Below, in pieces: positions 27,505 to 36,214 of a stretch of 64,000 bases of DNA. Within the stretch, counting starts at the first letter, position 1, and every line of letters begins with the position of its first letter. The stretch covers positions 84,456 to 148,455 of the forward strand of contig NZ_JAMZNK010000009.1 of NCBI RefSeq assembly GCF_027980145.1, given 5' to 3'. Origin of the DNA: Flavobacterium azizsancarii. GTDB taxonomy: Bacteria > Bacteroidota > Bacteroidia > Flavobacteriales > Flavobacteriaceae. The translations under genes were made by a program, and so were the position numbers. The notes under the pieces were generated by a model. The model was not told where the DNA came from. It ran no database searches and saw nothing but the letters and a program-made list of their open reading frames with translations.

Positions 27505-27568
27505 GTTACGGATTTCATGAATTTTTAGTGATTAAAAAATCAATGTAAATCTGTTTATCAGCTAAATT
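27505..27568. repeat. Degenerate intergenic repeat copy
   Basis: Words such as ACGGATTTCATGAATTTTTA, AAATCTGTTTATCAGC and TTGTGGGC match the dispersed family also seen at 40.9 kb. Confidence 0.4.
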
Positions 27569-28251
27569 GTGGGCGCATCTGCTTTTTTCTTGTTCAGTTG
27601 TAAAATACCTACTACAATCAGATATTGTGCCACAAGATAAGTTAACATAATAAAAAACGAACTTCTTTCTATCGTTGCATGAAATTTATTGAATGCCAGA
27701 ATACTATCAGAAATAACAAATGCAGCAGCGCCAAGAAAAATATATAAAGCCGCAGGTTTTTTCCAAATTAAATAACCATTAAATGCAAATAAAAGCATTG
27801 TAGAAATTACCGCTGCATAAATAATTACAGGTATTTTTAACTCACCTAATTTTGGAATTAAAATAGTGATCATTGCAATTAAGTAGAAAGCAATTAGAAG
27901 ACTTCCAATTCCAAACAGTACTTTATTGATCTGAATTTCTCCTGTAATCTGCTTGTTAAAAAGCACACAATAAGCAATATGAGCAATTAAAAAAGAAACT
28001 AATCCCAGAATAAAATAGATCTCTGCAATATCAGCAAAAAGTAAAACAACATCTCCAATCCAGGAAAAGATCAAAGCTGTTAATAGTATATTCCCTGAAG
28101 GAAATTTTCGATGAAAATAGACCCCAAATCCCAAGAACGGAATTAAAACAGGTTTTAAAAATAAATCTAAATTTTCATGCCCTGTCAACAAAAAAATGAG
28201 ATACAGAACACTCAAAAAAATATAGATTTTAAAAAAGATAGTATTTCTCAT
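27562..28251 (-). CDS. YhhN-like lysoplasmalogenase family membrane protein
   Basis: The 229-residue polytopic protein has about eight membrane segments. The YhhN pattern is clear: KPVLIPFLGFGVYFHRK in the second segment region, FSWIGDVVLLFADIAEIYF, and GAAAFVISDSILAFNKF with the conserved SDS. Members of this family include bacterial and animal lysoplasmalogenases, which hydrolyse the vinyl-ether bond of lysoplasmalogens. For this protein the activity is inferred only from the family. It lies 7 bp after the sterol-desaturase-like gene on the same strand, so the two are likely co-transcribed; both act on lipids. Confidence 0.85.
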   Translation of the reverse strand: MRNTIFFKIYIFLSVLYLIFLLTGHENLDLFLKPVLIPFLGFGVYFHRKFPSGNILLTALIFSWIGDVVLLFADIAEIYFILGLVSFLIAHIAYCVLFNKQITGEIQINKVLFGIGSLLIAFYLIAMITILIPKLGELKIPVIIYAAVISTMLLFAFNGYLIWKKPAALYIFLGAAAFVISDSILAFNKFHATIERSSFFIMLTYLVAQYLIVVGILQLNKKKADAPTI

Positions 28252-28258
28252 AACTGGT

Positions 28259-29530
28259 TTATGAATTTATTATTTGGTTGTTTGGTTTTTTGAATTCAGT
28301 AGTTACAAAATAAATCGTAATCAAAAAAGATATACTTAAGTAACCTAAAATAATATAATTACCCATAGAAAAAGTATGATTTAAGCCAAACCAATCGCCA
28401 TAATACACCATAATTGCAATTGCAGCTACAAAGCGTAAACCCTCCCAAAAAATAGCAAATCTGCTTTTATCCATTAATTCGGTATAGCTATAAATTGTCA
28501 TCAGGATAAATAAGCCATAGATGAAAATATTTGGCAAACCAATTGTAGCAATATTATCAAATAAATAAGTGACAAACAACAATGTAACCAAAACTTGTGT
28601 AACTGACCAGTAAATTAATTTTTGAGAATTCTGTGTTCCATATTTTTGAAAATCAAAAACATTATCAATTTTTGTTACCGGATATTTTTCGTCAAAATTT
28701 TCAGGACGCCAACCAGTTGGTTTAAACCAGATGGTAAATTTGTCTTTCCAATTTTCAGTTCTCCATGCATCTTTAATCAATAAGGTTAAATGTTGAAAAT
28801 TAATTCGGATAGGGTTCCAGGTATTTGCTGGTCTGGTAATACCAAAAACGGGCGGAACATTCTCTAATTCAGCTTGAAAAGTACCAAATAATTTGTCCCA
28901 AAAGATAAAAATCTGCGAATGGTTTTTATCTAAATATTCCGGATTGATGGCATGATGTACACGATGATGAGAGGGAGTAACCAGAATATATTCCAGAAAT
29001 CCCATTTTTTTGATGTGTTTGGTATGATACCAAAATTGTAAAAAGAGGTGCAATGGTAAAGTAATCGCAATTACAGTCGCAGGAACACCCAATATTGCTG
29101 CGGGAATCAATAAAAAAGTAAATAGATTGGCTAAACTTGCAATAGGCTGACGCAAAGCACAGGCAAGATTAAATTCTTCGCTGCTATGATGAATCGCATG
29201 TTTGTTCCAGAAAAGATTAATTTGGTGAGCCCATCGATGGCTCCAGTAACCATAAAAATCAATGACAAAAAAGGCAATACAATAGGATAGAACGTTCGCT
29301 TCTAAATGATAGATTGCAATTTTAGAAACCATCCATTCATAAGAAATAAAAGTCAGGCTTAATCCCAGAACATCTTTTACAGAATTGGTAATTCCGGAAC
29401 TTATACTCGATACGCTGTCTATCAAAGGAGCGGTATCGTCCTTTTTGTAAATGCCGTATATTTTTTCGATTATAATTAATACTAAAAAAATAGGCGTAAC
29501 GATGATCAATATTTTTCCATATTCCTCCAT
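28259..29530 (-). CDS. Sterol desaturase/fatty acid hydroxylase family membrane protein
   Basis: The 423-residue protein has several membrane segments and the di-iron histidine clusters of the family: HRWAH, HAIHHSS and HHRVHH. It uses the ATG at 29530, since the next upstream start candidate (TTG 29554) sits inside a promoter-like TATATTTG box. The C-terminal third (about 300-420) is an additional membrane domain not present in short fatty-acid hydroxylases. Reaction: likely oxygen-dependent hydroxylation of a lipid, substrate unknown. Alkylglycerol monooxygenases have a similar layout, which would pair well with the YhhN lysoplasmalogenase-like gene that follows (both concern ether lipids); this is an inference. 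Confidence 0.85.
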   Translation of the reverse strand: MEEYGKILIIVTPIFLVLIIIEKIYGIYKKDDTAPLIDSVSSISSGITNSVKDVLGLSLTFISYEWMVSKIAIYHLEANVLSYCIAFFVIDFYGYWSHRWAHQINLFWNKHAIHHSSEEFNLACALRQPIASLANLFTFLLIPAAILGVPATVIAITLPLHLFLQFWYHTKHIKKMGFLEYILVTPSHHRVHHAINPEYLDKNHSQIFIFWDKLFGTFQAELENVPPVFGITRPANTWNPIRINFQHLTLLIKDAWRTENWKDKFTIWFKPTGWRPENFDEKYPVTKIDNVFDFQKYGTQNSQKLIYWSVTQVLVTLLFVTYLFDNIATIGLPNIFIYGLFILMTIYSYTELMDKSRFAIFWEGLRFVAAIAIMVYYGDWFGLNHTFSMGNYIILGYLSISFLITIYFVTTEFKKPNNQIINS

Positions 29531-29531
29531 A

Positions 29532-29580
29532 AAAAAACATTCTATTTTATTCAAATATAGAATAAAATAGAATGTTTTTT
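29532..29580. repeat. Long perfect inverted repeat over the sterol-desaturase-like promoter
   Basis: Two perfect 21-bp arms (29532-29552 and 29560-29580; inner part CATTCTATTTTATTC) flank a 7-bp centre. The minus-strand -7 box TATATTTG (29559-29552) sits at the centre. The A- and T-rich ends resemble a terminator in either direction, but no gene ends here. A near copy lies at 29852-29898. Confidence 0.7.
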
Positions 29581-29582
29581 AA

Positions 29583-29919
29583 ATTATTGAAAAATTAAAC
29601 AGTTAAATACAATTTTCGGTTTAATCTGAGTCGAAAGTTGCAATTCGTATTTTAAAAAAAAGCAGTTATTTATTTTCTTTAGAAAAAACGACTGAATAGA
29701 ATTTTGGTGTTTTTTGATTCTTAATTCCAAATTTAACCACCTTTTTAATTATCTTAAAAGAATTATATTTTAATTCTAAAATGACCTGATTATTGGCATT
29801 GCAGGCAGTTATTAATAAAAAAAAGAGGGATTGACTTTTCTAATATAGCTATAAAAAAAACATTCTACTTTATCCCAACCAGAATAAAATAGAATGTCTT
29901 TGTTTTTTATGATTTGCAA
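29583..29919. other. Gene-free intergenic stretch
   Basis: AT-rich, with no open frame of note and no RNA gene seen. Its only structure is the hairpin at its right end (29852-29898), which serves clpS. Confidence 0.6.
29852..29898 (-). terminator. Terminator after clpS (variant of the 29532 inverted repeat)
   Basis: Read on the minus strand, ACATTCTATTTTAT pairs with ATAAAGTAGAATGT (one mismatch-type pair), followed by eight T. It lies 22 bp after the clpS stop. Confidence 0.8.
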
Positions 29920-30195
29920 TTAAACAATTTCGGCGCTTAGTCCAGCTTCCAGAAGTTGTGTACATTGAGGTTTAAGCTTATCCATTGGCCCCGTTTTTAC
30001 GGTGCATTTCCCGTTGTAATGTACAATTAAGGAACATTGTTCTGCTTGTTCAGGCGTGTGACTGCAAACACGCATCAAAGTGTCAATTACGTGATCAAAA
30101 GTGTTTACATCGTCATTATAAACAATGATTTCGTTATTGAAACTTGTCGCTTCTTTTTCGCGGACTCTTTCTCTTACTTTTTCTTTAGTACTCAT
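29920..30195 (-). CDS. clpS: ATP-dependent Clp protease adaptor ClpS
   Basis: The 91-residue adaptor delivers N-end-rule substrates to ClpAP/ClpCP. The core is intact: YNDDVNTFDHVIDTLMRVCS with the conserved NDD and hydrophobic pocket residues, then the second helix HTPEQAEQCSLIVHYNGKC. It is of the expected short length. The N-terminus (STKEKVRERVREKEATS) is a charged disordered tail. It is separated from prmA by 145 bp carrying a weak repeat copy (30280-30316), and closed by the hairpin at 29852. Confidence 0.93.
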   Translation of the reverse strand: MSTKEKVRERVREKEATSFNNEIIVYNDDVNTFDHVIDTLMRVCSHTPEQAEQCSLIVHYNGKCTVKTGPMDKLKPQCTQLLEAGLSAEIV

Positions 30196-30279
30196 GTTTT
30201 TAGGTTTTTGTACTGTTGTAATTACTAATTTTCTTTGTCAAAGATTTACAATTAAACAGCTTTTAATAAAGCTAAATTA

Positions 30280-30316
30280 GTTGTTAACCTGTTTGATCAG
30301 TTTAATCTGTGAGCTA
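30280..30316. repeat. Degenerate intergenic repeat copy
   Basis: GTTAACCTGTTTGATCAGTT and TAATCTGTGAGCTACTT resemble the family at 40.9 kb. Confidence 0.35.
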
Positions 30317-30340
30317 CTTAAATTTCAGATAATCAACTAT

Positions 30341-31174
30341 CTAATTTACGTATTTTAATGAAACCCAGTTATTTTTTTGAAACTTTTTAACATATGTCAG
30401 CCCTTTTTCTGTGCAGGAAGCATCAATAAAAGGAATGTCTTCTTCATAGAAACCGCTAAATAATATTATGCCGTCTTTATTTAAAGAATCAACATAATGC
30501 TGCATATCGTTCAACAAAATATTACGATTGATGTTTGCAATGATCAAATCGTATTTTTTACCGGCTAACAAAGCTGCATCGCCTTCGTAAACGGTAATAT
30601 GTTTACAATTATTGCGTTCTGCATTTTCGATAGAATTCAAATAACACCAGTTGTCAATGTCGATAGCATCAATTGGCTCAGCACCTTTCATTTCAGCAAG
30701 AATCGCTAAAATAGCAGTTCCGCAACCCATGTCAAGAGTTTTAAGACCTTTAACATCCATTTCTAATAAATGCTGAATCATCATGTATGTTGTTTCATGA
30801 TGACCCGTACCAAAACTCATTTTGGGTTCGATAACAATATCAAATTCCGCATCAGTTTTTGGATGAAATGGAGCACGAACATGGCATTTTCCGTCTACAT
30901 CAATTGCTTCAAAATTCTTTTCCCATTCTTCGTTCCAGTTTACCTGATCGATTTCTTCAATAGTATATTCAATTTTAAATTCTTCAGATTCTAAAATATA
31001 AATGTCATCCAGGATATTTTCATCCCATAAATCTTTCTTCACATACGCCGAAATTCCGTTTTCAGTTTCTGTAAAAGTCTCAAACGCTTTTTCTCCTAAT
31101 TCAGCAATTAAAATTTCTGAACCCGGTTCTTTTGGTTCAATCGTAAAATGGTATCCTAAATATATATTTGACAT
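30341..31174 (-). CDS. prmA: Ribosomal protein L11 methyltransferase
   Basis: The 277-residue S-adenosylmethionine-dependent methyltransferase trimethylates ribosomal protein L11. The C-terminal Rossmann domain has LDMGCGTAILAILAEMKGA (motif I), IDIDNWCYLNSIENAERN and the catalytic/binding segment YDLIIANINRNILL; a substrate-recognition domain of about 120 residues precedes it (NWNEEWEKNFEAI, FGTGHHETT). Position next to clpS and tpiA is common in Bacteroidota. A -7 box TACCTTTG (minus strand, 31189-31196) lies just upstream of the ATG at 31174. Confidence 0.95.
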   Translation of the reverse strand: MSNIYLGYHFTIEPKEPGSEILIAELGEKAFETFTETENGISAYVKKDLWDENILDDIYILESEEFKIEYTIEEIDQVNWNEEWEKNFEAIDVDGKCHVRAPFHPKTDAEFDIVIEPKMSFGTGHHETTYMMIQHLLEMDVKGLKTLDMGCGTAILAILAEMKGAEPIDAIDIDNWCYLNSIENAERNNCKHITVYEGDAALLAGKKYDLIIANINRNILLNDMQHYVDSLNKDGIILFSGFYEEDIPFIDASCTEKGLTYVKKFQKNNWVSLKYVN

Positions 31175-31188
31175 AAAAAAAATTTTTG

Positions 31189-31196
31189 CAAAGGTA
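31189..31196 (-). promoter_or_regulatory. -7 box for prmA
   Basis: TACCTTTG on the minus strand, 15 bp before the prmA start. The -33 element is not clear. Confidence 0.45.
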
Positions 31197-31287
31197 AGAA
31201 TCCAAAGCAGAAGTTGTTCATAAATAAATCATATTCTAATAATTATTAATGTTAATTTTGATTCAAATTTGTAAGTATTTTTTGAAT

Positions 31288-32424
31288 ATGAAGAATATCA
31301 TTTTTATTTTGCTCTTTGTGGTACTAAACGGAGCAACTTGTGAGAAAGAACATGGTGTAGTGCGATCTTTTTGTTATTGGAAAACGGATTTGAATTTTGA
31401 AAAAGAAGATGATTCTTTAATCAGGAATTTAGACGTAAAACATATGTATGTTCGTTTTTTTGATGTCGACTGGAATCCGTATGCCAAAGAACCTTTGCCG
31501 GTCGCTACAATCAGGAATATCAGACTGAGTGAAAGTAATCCTGATATTACGCCAAGTATTTTTATTACCAATGAAGTTGTTTTGCGATCTGATAAAAAAC
31601 AATTGGACAGCCTGGCAACCAGAATTGCACAGCGTGTTCAGAAAATTGGTGAAAAAATGAATGAAACCAAGGCCGATAAGATTGCCAATGCAATTGTATA
31701 TCCAAAAGATTACTATAAAAAGGAAAACTATAAAAGCATGAATTATGATTCTGTAAAATCGATTGAACTTGCGAAATTAAAAGTTGATTTTAAAGAAGTT
31801 CTGATCGATTGTGACTGGACAGAAAAATCGAAGAACAATTATTTTTACTTACTAAAACAAATTAAAAAAGGATTTCCAACGGCACAAGTTTCGGCTACAA
31901 TCCGACTCTGGCAATATAAATATGCATCAAAAGCAGGAATTCCGCCAGTAGACAAAGGTTTGTTAATGTGTTATAATTTGACAAAACCGGAAGATTTTAA
32001 AACTAAAAATTCGATTGGGACAAGTCAGGAACTGGCACAATACATTACACACGATCAGTATAAATTAAAACTGGATATTGCATTGCCGTTATATAGTTGG
32101 GCTGTTGTTTTTAGGGGAAATCAGTTTAAAGGAATTTTATCAGACTATGATGAATTAAGAAATGATACGATTAAACTAAAAAAAGTATCAGATACCAAAT
32201 ATGTTTTGCAAGATGATGTTGTAGTAGAACAAACGTATTTGCGGAATGGTGATGAAATCAGGATCGAGAAGATTTCGGAAGAAGAACTTGAGAAAATGAT
32301 TTCGATTGTAAAAAGTAAAATTAAGATTGATAATCAAACCAGAATAACTTTTTTCTCTTTTGATAAAAAATACATTGAAGATTATGGAACCCAAAATATA
32401 TCCAGCTATTATGCGCGTTTTTAG
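31288..32424 (+). CDS. Secreted protein of unknown function (first gene of a two-gene block)
   Basis: The ATG at 31288 gives a 378-residue protein with a signal peptide (about 1-19, MKNIIFILLFVVLNGATC, so possibly a lipoprotein). The region VKHMYVRFFDVDWNPYAKEP and later KLDIALPLYSWAVVFRG suggest a TIM-barrel-like or glycoside-hydrolase-like fold, which I cannot assign to a family. An upstream TTG frame start at 31249 adds 13 residues and is less likely. The gene overlaps the next one by 14 bp. It interrupts the minus-strand clpS-prmA...tpiA cluster, and no signs of transfer (IS, tRNA) are seen at the borders. Confidence 0.6.
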   Translation: MKNIIFILLFVVLNGATCEKEHGVVRSFCYWKTDLNFEKEDDSLIRNLDVKHMYVRFFDVDWNPYAKEPLPVATIRNIRLSESNPDITPSIFITNEVVLRSDKKQLDSLATRIAQRVQKIGEKMNETKADKIANAIVYPKDYYKKENYKSMNYDSVKSIELAKLKVDFKEVLIDCDWTEKSKNNYFYLLKQIKKGFPTAQVSATIRLWQYKYASKAGIPPVDKGLLMCYNLTKPEDFKTKNSIGTSQELAQYITHDQYKLKLDIALPLYSWAVVFRGNQFKGILSDYDELRNDTIKLKKVSDTKYVLQDDVVVEQTYLRNGDEIRIEKISEEELEKMISIVKSKIKIDNQTRITFFSFDKKYIEDYGTQNISSYYARF

Positions 32425-34723
32425 CAGTTTACTTTTAGTTTTATGCTTTCAGGTTTCTTTTGCCTGTGGCTGGAGCGTTTCAGCTGAAACCAGTCGTTTG
32501 GTTTTGTTCAAAGCACAACGTGAAGGTTTTTTTAAACTGACTCCGTTTTATTATTCTGCAGATTCTTACTACTGGACCAATACTTTTTCTAGTGTTGACA
32601 GGGAATTGAATTGTGTAGAATGGAAGAAAAAATTAGGAAATCAAATAGACACAAAAGATGTGCATACCATTTTGTATGAAACAGATGGGGAACAATTTGA
32701 AACGGCTTATGAAACTAAAACATTAAAGAGGGCCTTCGAAAAAAATACATTTGTTGAAGCTTTGTTGCTGCCTAAAAATAAAGCATTTTTAAAATATATT
32801 TTGTTTGCAAAAAAACTGGAATATAATAGCAATGAAGATGTAAAATGGGAATCATGGGAACAAATTGGTTATAATAGTAAAATAAATAGATTGGCAGATG
32901 TTTATAATGATTTTGATGAAAGGATAAAATCAGCCAAAGATCCGTTCTTAAAACAGCGATATGCGTTTTTAAGTTTACGATTTAATTTTTATGATAAGAA
33001 TCCAAATAACGTGACTCGTTTATACGATACTTATTTTACCACTAATAAAAATACTATTTTAGAGCCTTGGGCTTTGTATTATAAAGCTTTAGGTATCGAC
33101 AATTTACCATTGCAGAACTATTTATTGAGTAAAGTTTTTGATTCTTGCGAAGAAAAATCCTTCGCCGTTTTGCAACATTATAATTGGAAATTAACCGAAG
33201 AAACTTTGGCTTTGGCCCAGAATGACCAGGAAAGAAGTGTAATTCTATCTATAGAAAGTTTTCGTAATCCAGCGCCTGATTTAAAAACAATAGAAGAAGT
33301 TTACAAACTAAGCCCGAATAGTATTAATTTGAGCTTTTTGATAGGAAGAGAAGTCAACAAACTCGAAGACTGGATTTTTACACCACAATATACCAATTAC
33401 GGAAGTCCATCGGTTACATTTGAAGGAACAGACTGGTATGGAGATTATGCTAAGGCAAAAGACGAAAACTTAAGTAAGGATATTTTATATTTAAGAGAAT
33501 TAGAATATTTCTTAATTTCTATTCGTGAACAAACTTCGGGAGAGCAAAAAGACTATATTACGGCGGCAATTGCACAGCTTTGTTTTATGGATGATGAAAT
33601 TGATTTGGGTAAAAAATATACCAATATGATTTCTGACAAGGCAAACGCATCAATACAAATGCAAAAAAATATTCAATTGGCTTTAGTTTCGCTAAAACAA
33701 GATGATTTGAAAAGTGAGAAAGTTCAAAACCAACTTTTTAAGTATTTTGATTCCGTTGAAAGTCTGGTTGAAACAGATTATGGATTGTTCAAGAATTTAT
33801 ACAGTTTGTATCGCATTGCAAGTGCAGATTTCTATAAACAAGGCGATCGTATTACAGCAGGATTACTAATGATGAAATCTGACCACAAAAATGAAGGAGA
33901 ATATTCAGCTTATGACAGACCTTATTTTTACAGTTATATAGGCTATTTTGATCGAAGCGCAACTACAGAAGATATAGATCGTTTGATTGCTTTGCAGCAG
34001 AAAAAAGAAAAAACACCGTTTGAAAAATACATCTGTTCCGGAACTATAGCACCAAATATAAATTACTACAAAGACTTAAAAGGCACAATTGCTTTTAGAA
34101 ATAACAATTTAGAATTGGCTTATGAAACCTTTTCGAGTATGCCAAAAGATTTCTGGGAGAAGAATTATTCCTTTAAGGATTATTTAAATGAAAACCCGTT
34201 TATGCCTAAAATCCTGCAAAAAGAGAAGGAACGAAAATTTGATTATCGTTTTAATAAAACGGAGTTTATTGCCAAATTGATTCAGTTAAAGAAACAAAAT
34301 ACGGCGGCAAGTAATTTGCAATTGGCACATGCTTATTTTAATGTTTCTTATCTGGGGAATTCCTGGATGATGGTGGCGTACGATTGGACATCTGGAGAAT
34401 CGTATATAGATTATGTTTACGGAGACAATTCTGATTATGAAAAAACATATCAGAAAGGTAATTATTATGGTTTAACCATGGCAAAATTGTATTATGAGAA
34501 AGCCTTGAAAATGTCTAAAAATAATAATGAAAAAGCATTTGCCAGTTTGATGATTTTCGAATGTAACTACTACAATCATTATACTAATATTGTTTCTGCC
34601 GAAGAAGAACAAAAGAATCCGTTTAAAACAGGGCAGGAACTCAACAATTTCTATTCTCTTTATAAAACAACACCAACATTCAAAAAGTACGATTGCCCAT
34701 TGTTAAGAGCATTTATAAACTAA
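32411..34723 (+). CDS. Large secreted protein with TPR-like helices, unknown
   Basis: The 770-residue protein starts at ATG 32411 (two earlier starts lie inside the preceding gene) and has a signal peptide (about 1-18, SSLLLVLCFQVSFAC). The remainder looks alpha-helical with many Tyr/Phe/Leu-rich helix pairs (ALYYKALGIDNLPLQNYLLSK is one example), in the style of repeat solenoids, but no named domain is recognised. Translational coupling to 31288-32424 is likely from the 14-bp overlap. The 3' end faces the terminator at 34792, shared with tpiA. Confidence 0.6.
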   Translation: MRVFSSLLLVLCFQVSFACGWSVSAETSRLVLFKAQREGFFKLTPFYYSADSYYWTNTFSSVDRELNCVEWKKKLGNQIDTKDVHTILYETDGEQFETAYETKTLKRAFEKNTFVEALLLPKNKAFLKYILFAKKLEYNSNEDVKWESWEQIGYNSKINRLADVYNDFDERIKSAKDPFLKQRYAFLSLRFNFYDKNPNNVTRLYDTYFTTNKNTILEPWALYYKALGIDNLPLQNYLLSKVFDSCEEKSFAVLQHYNWKLTEETLALAQNDQERSVILSIESFRNPAPDLKTIEEVYKLSPNSINLSFLIGREVNKLEDWIFTPQYTNYGSPSVTFEGTDWYGDYAKAKDENLSKDILYLRELEYFLISIREQTSGEQKDYITAAIAQLCFMDDEIDLGKKYTNMISDKANASIQMQKNIQLALVSLKQDDLKSEKVQNQLFKYFDSVESLVETDYGLFKNLYSLYRIASADFYKQGDRITAGLLMMKSDHKNEGEYSAYDRPYFYSYIGYFDRSATTEDIDRLIALQQKKEKTPFEKYICSGTIAPNINYYKDLKGTIAFRNNNLELAYETFSSMPKDFWEKNYSFKDYLNENPFMPKILQKEKERKFDYRFNKTEFIAKLIQLKKQNTAASNLQLAHAYFNVSYLGNSWMMVAYDWTSGESYIDYVYGDNSDYEKTYQKGNYYGLTMAKLYYEKALKMSKNNNEKAFASLMIFECNYYNHYTNIVSAEEEQKNPFKTGQELNNFYSLYKTTPTFKKYDCPLLRAFIN

Positions 34724-34791
34724 ATTTTTTTTTAAACCATAAGGGATATCAGAAAATTTAAGCTTGGCTTTGGGTAAAACAAAGAGGTATA

Positions 34792-34826
34792 AAAAAAAGC
34801 GTTCGCACAACGAACGCTTTTTTTAT
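34792..34826. terminator. Bidirectional terminator
   Basis: The perfect 14-bp stem AAAAAAAGCGTTCG / CGAACGCTTTTTTT has a 5-nt loop and T-runs on both strands, between the convergent genes ending at 34723 and 34855. Confidence 0.93.
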
Positions 34827-34829
34827 AGT

Positions 34830-34859
34830 AAATCTAAAATCTAAAATCTAAAATCTAAA
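34830..34859. repeat. Short tandem repeat AATCTAAA
   Basis: About 3.7 copies of the 8-mer AATCTAAA run up to and over the tpiA stop codon (complement of CTA at 34855-34857). This is a low-complexity tract prone to slippage that ends exactly at the gene end. Confidence 0.6.
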
Positions 34860-35607
34860 TAGCAGTTACAATAGCTAAGAAATCGTCTGCTTTTAAGGCA
34901 GCACCACCAATTAAACCACCGTCTACGTCTGGTTTACCAAAAATTTCTTTAGCATTGTCCGGTTTAACAGAACCACCGTATAAAATAGAAACTTCGTCAG
35001 CGATATCAGCTCCAAAAGCTTTGCGAACAGTTTCTCTGATAAATTCATGCATTTCTTGTGCTTGTTCTGGTGAAGCAGTTTCTCCAGTTCCAATAGCCCA
35101 AACTGGTTCGTAAGCTAAAACAACTTTAGACCATGATTCTTTTGCAATATGAAATAATCCGTCGCGCAATTGATTTTCAACAATATTGAAATGATTTCCT
35201 GACTGACGATCTTTTAATTCTTCTCCAAAACAGAAAATAACTGTCATGTCATGTTTCAGTGCAGTATCTACTTTATTAGCGATTAATGCATCAGTTTCAT
35301 GAAAAATAGCTCTACGCTCAGAGTGACCAAGGATTACTGTATTTACACCAATACTAGTCAACATATCTGCAGAAATTTCTCCGGTAAAAGCACCGCCTTC
35401 AGCTTGGTGAACGTTTTGTGCAGAAACTGCGATAGTTGTATTTTTTAATTTAGAAACAGCTGCTTGTAAGTTTACAAATGTTGGAGCAACTATAACTTGT
35501 GCAGTAGTTTTTGCTGGTATTTTAGCAATTAATTCGCTTAATAATTCTTCAGTTTGTTCTGCGTTTTTATGCATTTTCCAGTTTCCTGCAACAATTTTTT
35601 TTCTCAT
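34855..35607 (-). CDS. tpiA: Triose-phosphate isomerase
   Basis: The 250-residue TIM barrel interconverts dihydroxyacetone phosphate and glyceraldehyde-3-phosphate. The active-site residues are present: Asn9 and Lys11 in GNWKMHKN, His95 in LGHSERR, Glu167 in YEPVWAIGTG, and the phosphate-binding SILYGGSVKPDN stretch. It is of normal length. It is followed by the short tandem repeat and terminator at 34792-34859. The TlpA-like gene lies 112 bp upstream on the same strand. Confidence 0.97.
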   Translation of the reverse strand: MRKKIVAGNWKMHKNAEQTEELLSELIAKIPAKTTAQVIVAPTFVNLQAAVSKLKNTTIAVSAQNVHQAEGGAFTGEISADMLTSIGVNTVILGHSERRAIFHETDALIANKVDTALKHDMTVIFCFGEELKDRQSGNHFNIVENQLRDGLFHIAKESWSKVVLAYEPVWAIGTGETASPEQAQEMHEFIRETVRKAFGADIADEVSILYGGSVKPDNAKEIFGKPDVDGGLIGGAALKADDFLAIVTAI

Positions 35608-35719
35608 TTTGGTAGTTTTTATTTTATTCTTTTTTTTGTTTTTATTCTTTTAAAATAGCAATGACATTAAATTTTGATATTGTCGTTGTCATTGCTTTTT
35701 GTAAATGTAATTGAAAATT

Positions 35720-36214
35720 TTATTTCAGGCTTTTTAAAGTTTCATTGATTTTATCAAAATCCTTTTCGATAGCACGGTACAATACAATTTTTCCGGATTT
35801 GTCAATGATAATATATCTTGGAATCCAGTCTAAATCAATTGCTTTTCCAAAAACGCCTTTCATACCATCATTCATCATAAAATGATCCCCTTTTAATTCG
35901 TGTTTTTCAATTCCGGCTTTCCATTTATCAGCTGTTTTATCAGCAGAAAGGAATAGATATGAAACATCAGGGTTGTTTGCCTGAAGTTCTTTAAATTGTG
36001 GCATAGCTTTTACACAATCACCACACCACGAAGCCCAAACTTCAATAACTAAGGTTTTGCCTTTGTATTTCTTTAAAATATTTTTAAAAGTAACCTGACT
36101 ATCATCAGTCGCTAATAATTTCTCAGATAATGCCTCTTTAGAAAAACTTGTTTTCTGAGCTTGTGAACATGAAAACGTAATAAATGCAATTACAACCAGT
36201 GCTATTTGTTTCAT
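35720..36214 (-). CDS. TlpA-like thioredoxin-fold lipoprotein
   Basis: The 164-residue protein has a lipoprotein-type signal (FITFSC, Cys16) and a thioredoxin fold with the active site WCGDC (Cys64 and Cys67) in VIEVWASWCGDCVKAMP. The cis-Pro is in DWIPRYIIIDKSGK. This suits a periplasmic disulfide reductase of the TlpA/ResA class, perhaps for cytochrome maturation or repair of oxidised thiols. It lies in the tpiA-BT_3928 region, which often keeps such genes together in Bacteroidota. Confidence 0.88.
   Translation of the reverse strand: MKQIALVVIAFITFSCSQAQKTSFSKEALSEKLLATDDSQVTFKNILKKYKGKTLVIEVWASWCGDCVKAMPQFKELQANNPDVSYLFLSADKTADKWKAGIEKHELKGDHFMMNDGMKGVFGKAIDLDWIPRYIIIDKSGKIVLYRAIEKDFDKINETLKSLK

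Noticed and set aside
29532..29580. Hairpin read as a transcription terminator
   Set aside because: No gene ends beside it on either strand. It lies upstream of the desaturase-like start and over its likely -7 box.
34830..34859. Short tandem AATCTAAA units as a CRISPR-like array
   Set aside because: There are no spacers; the units are 8 bp and contiguous, so this is a simple microsatellite.
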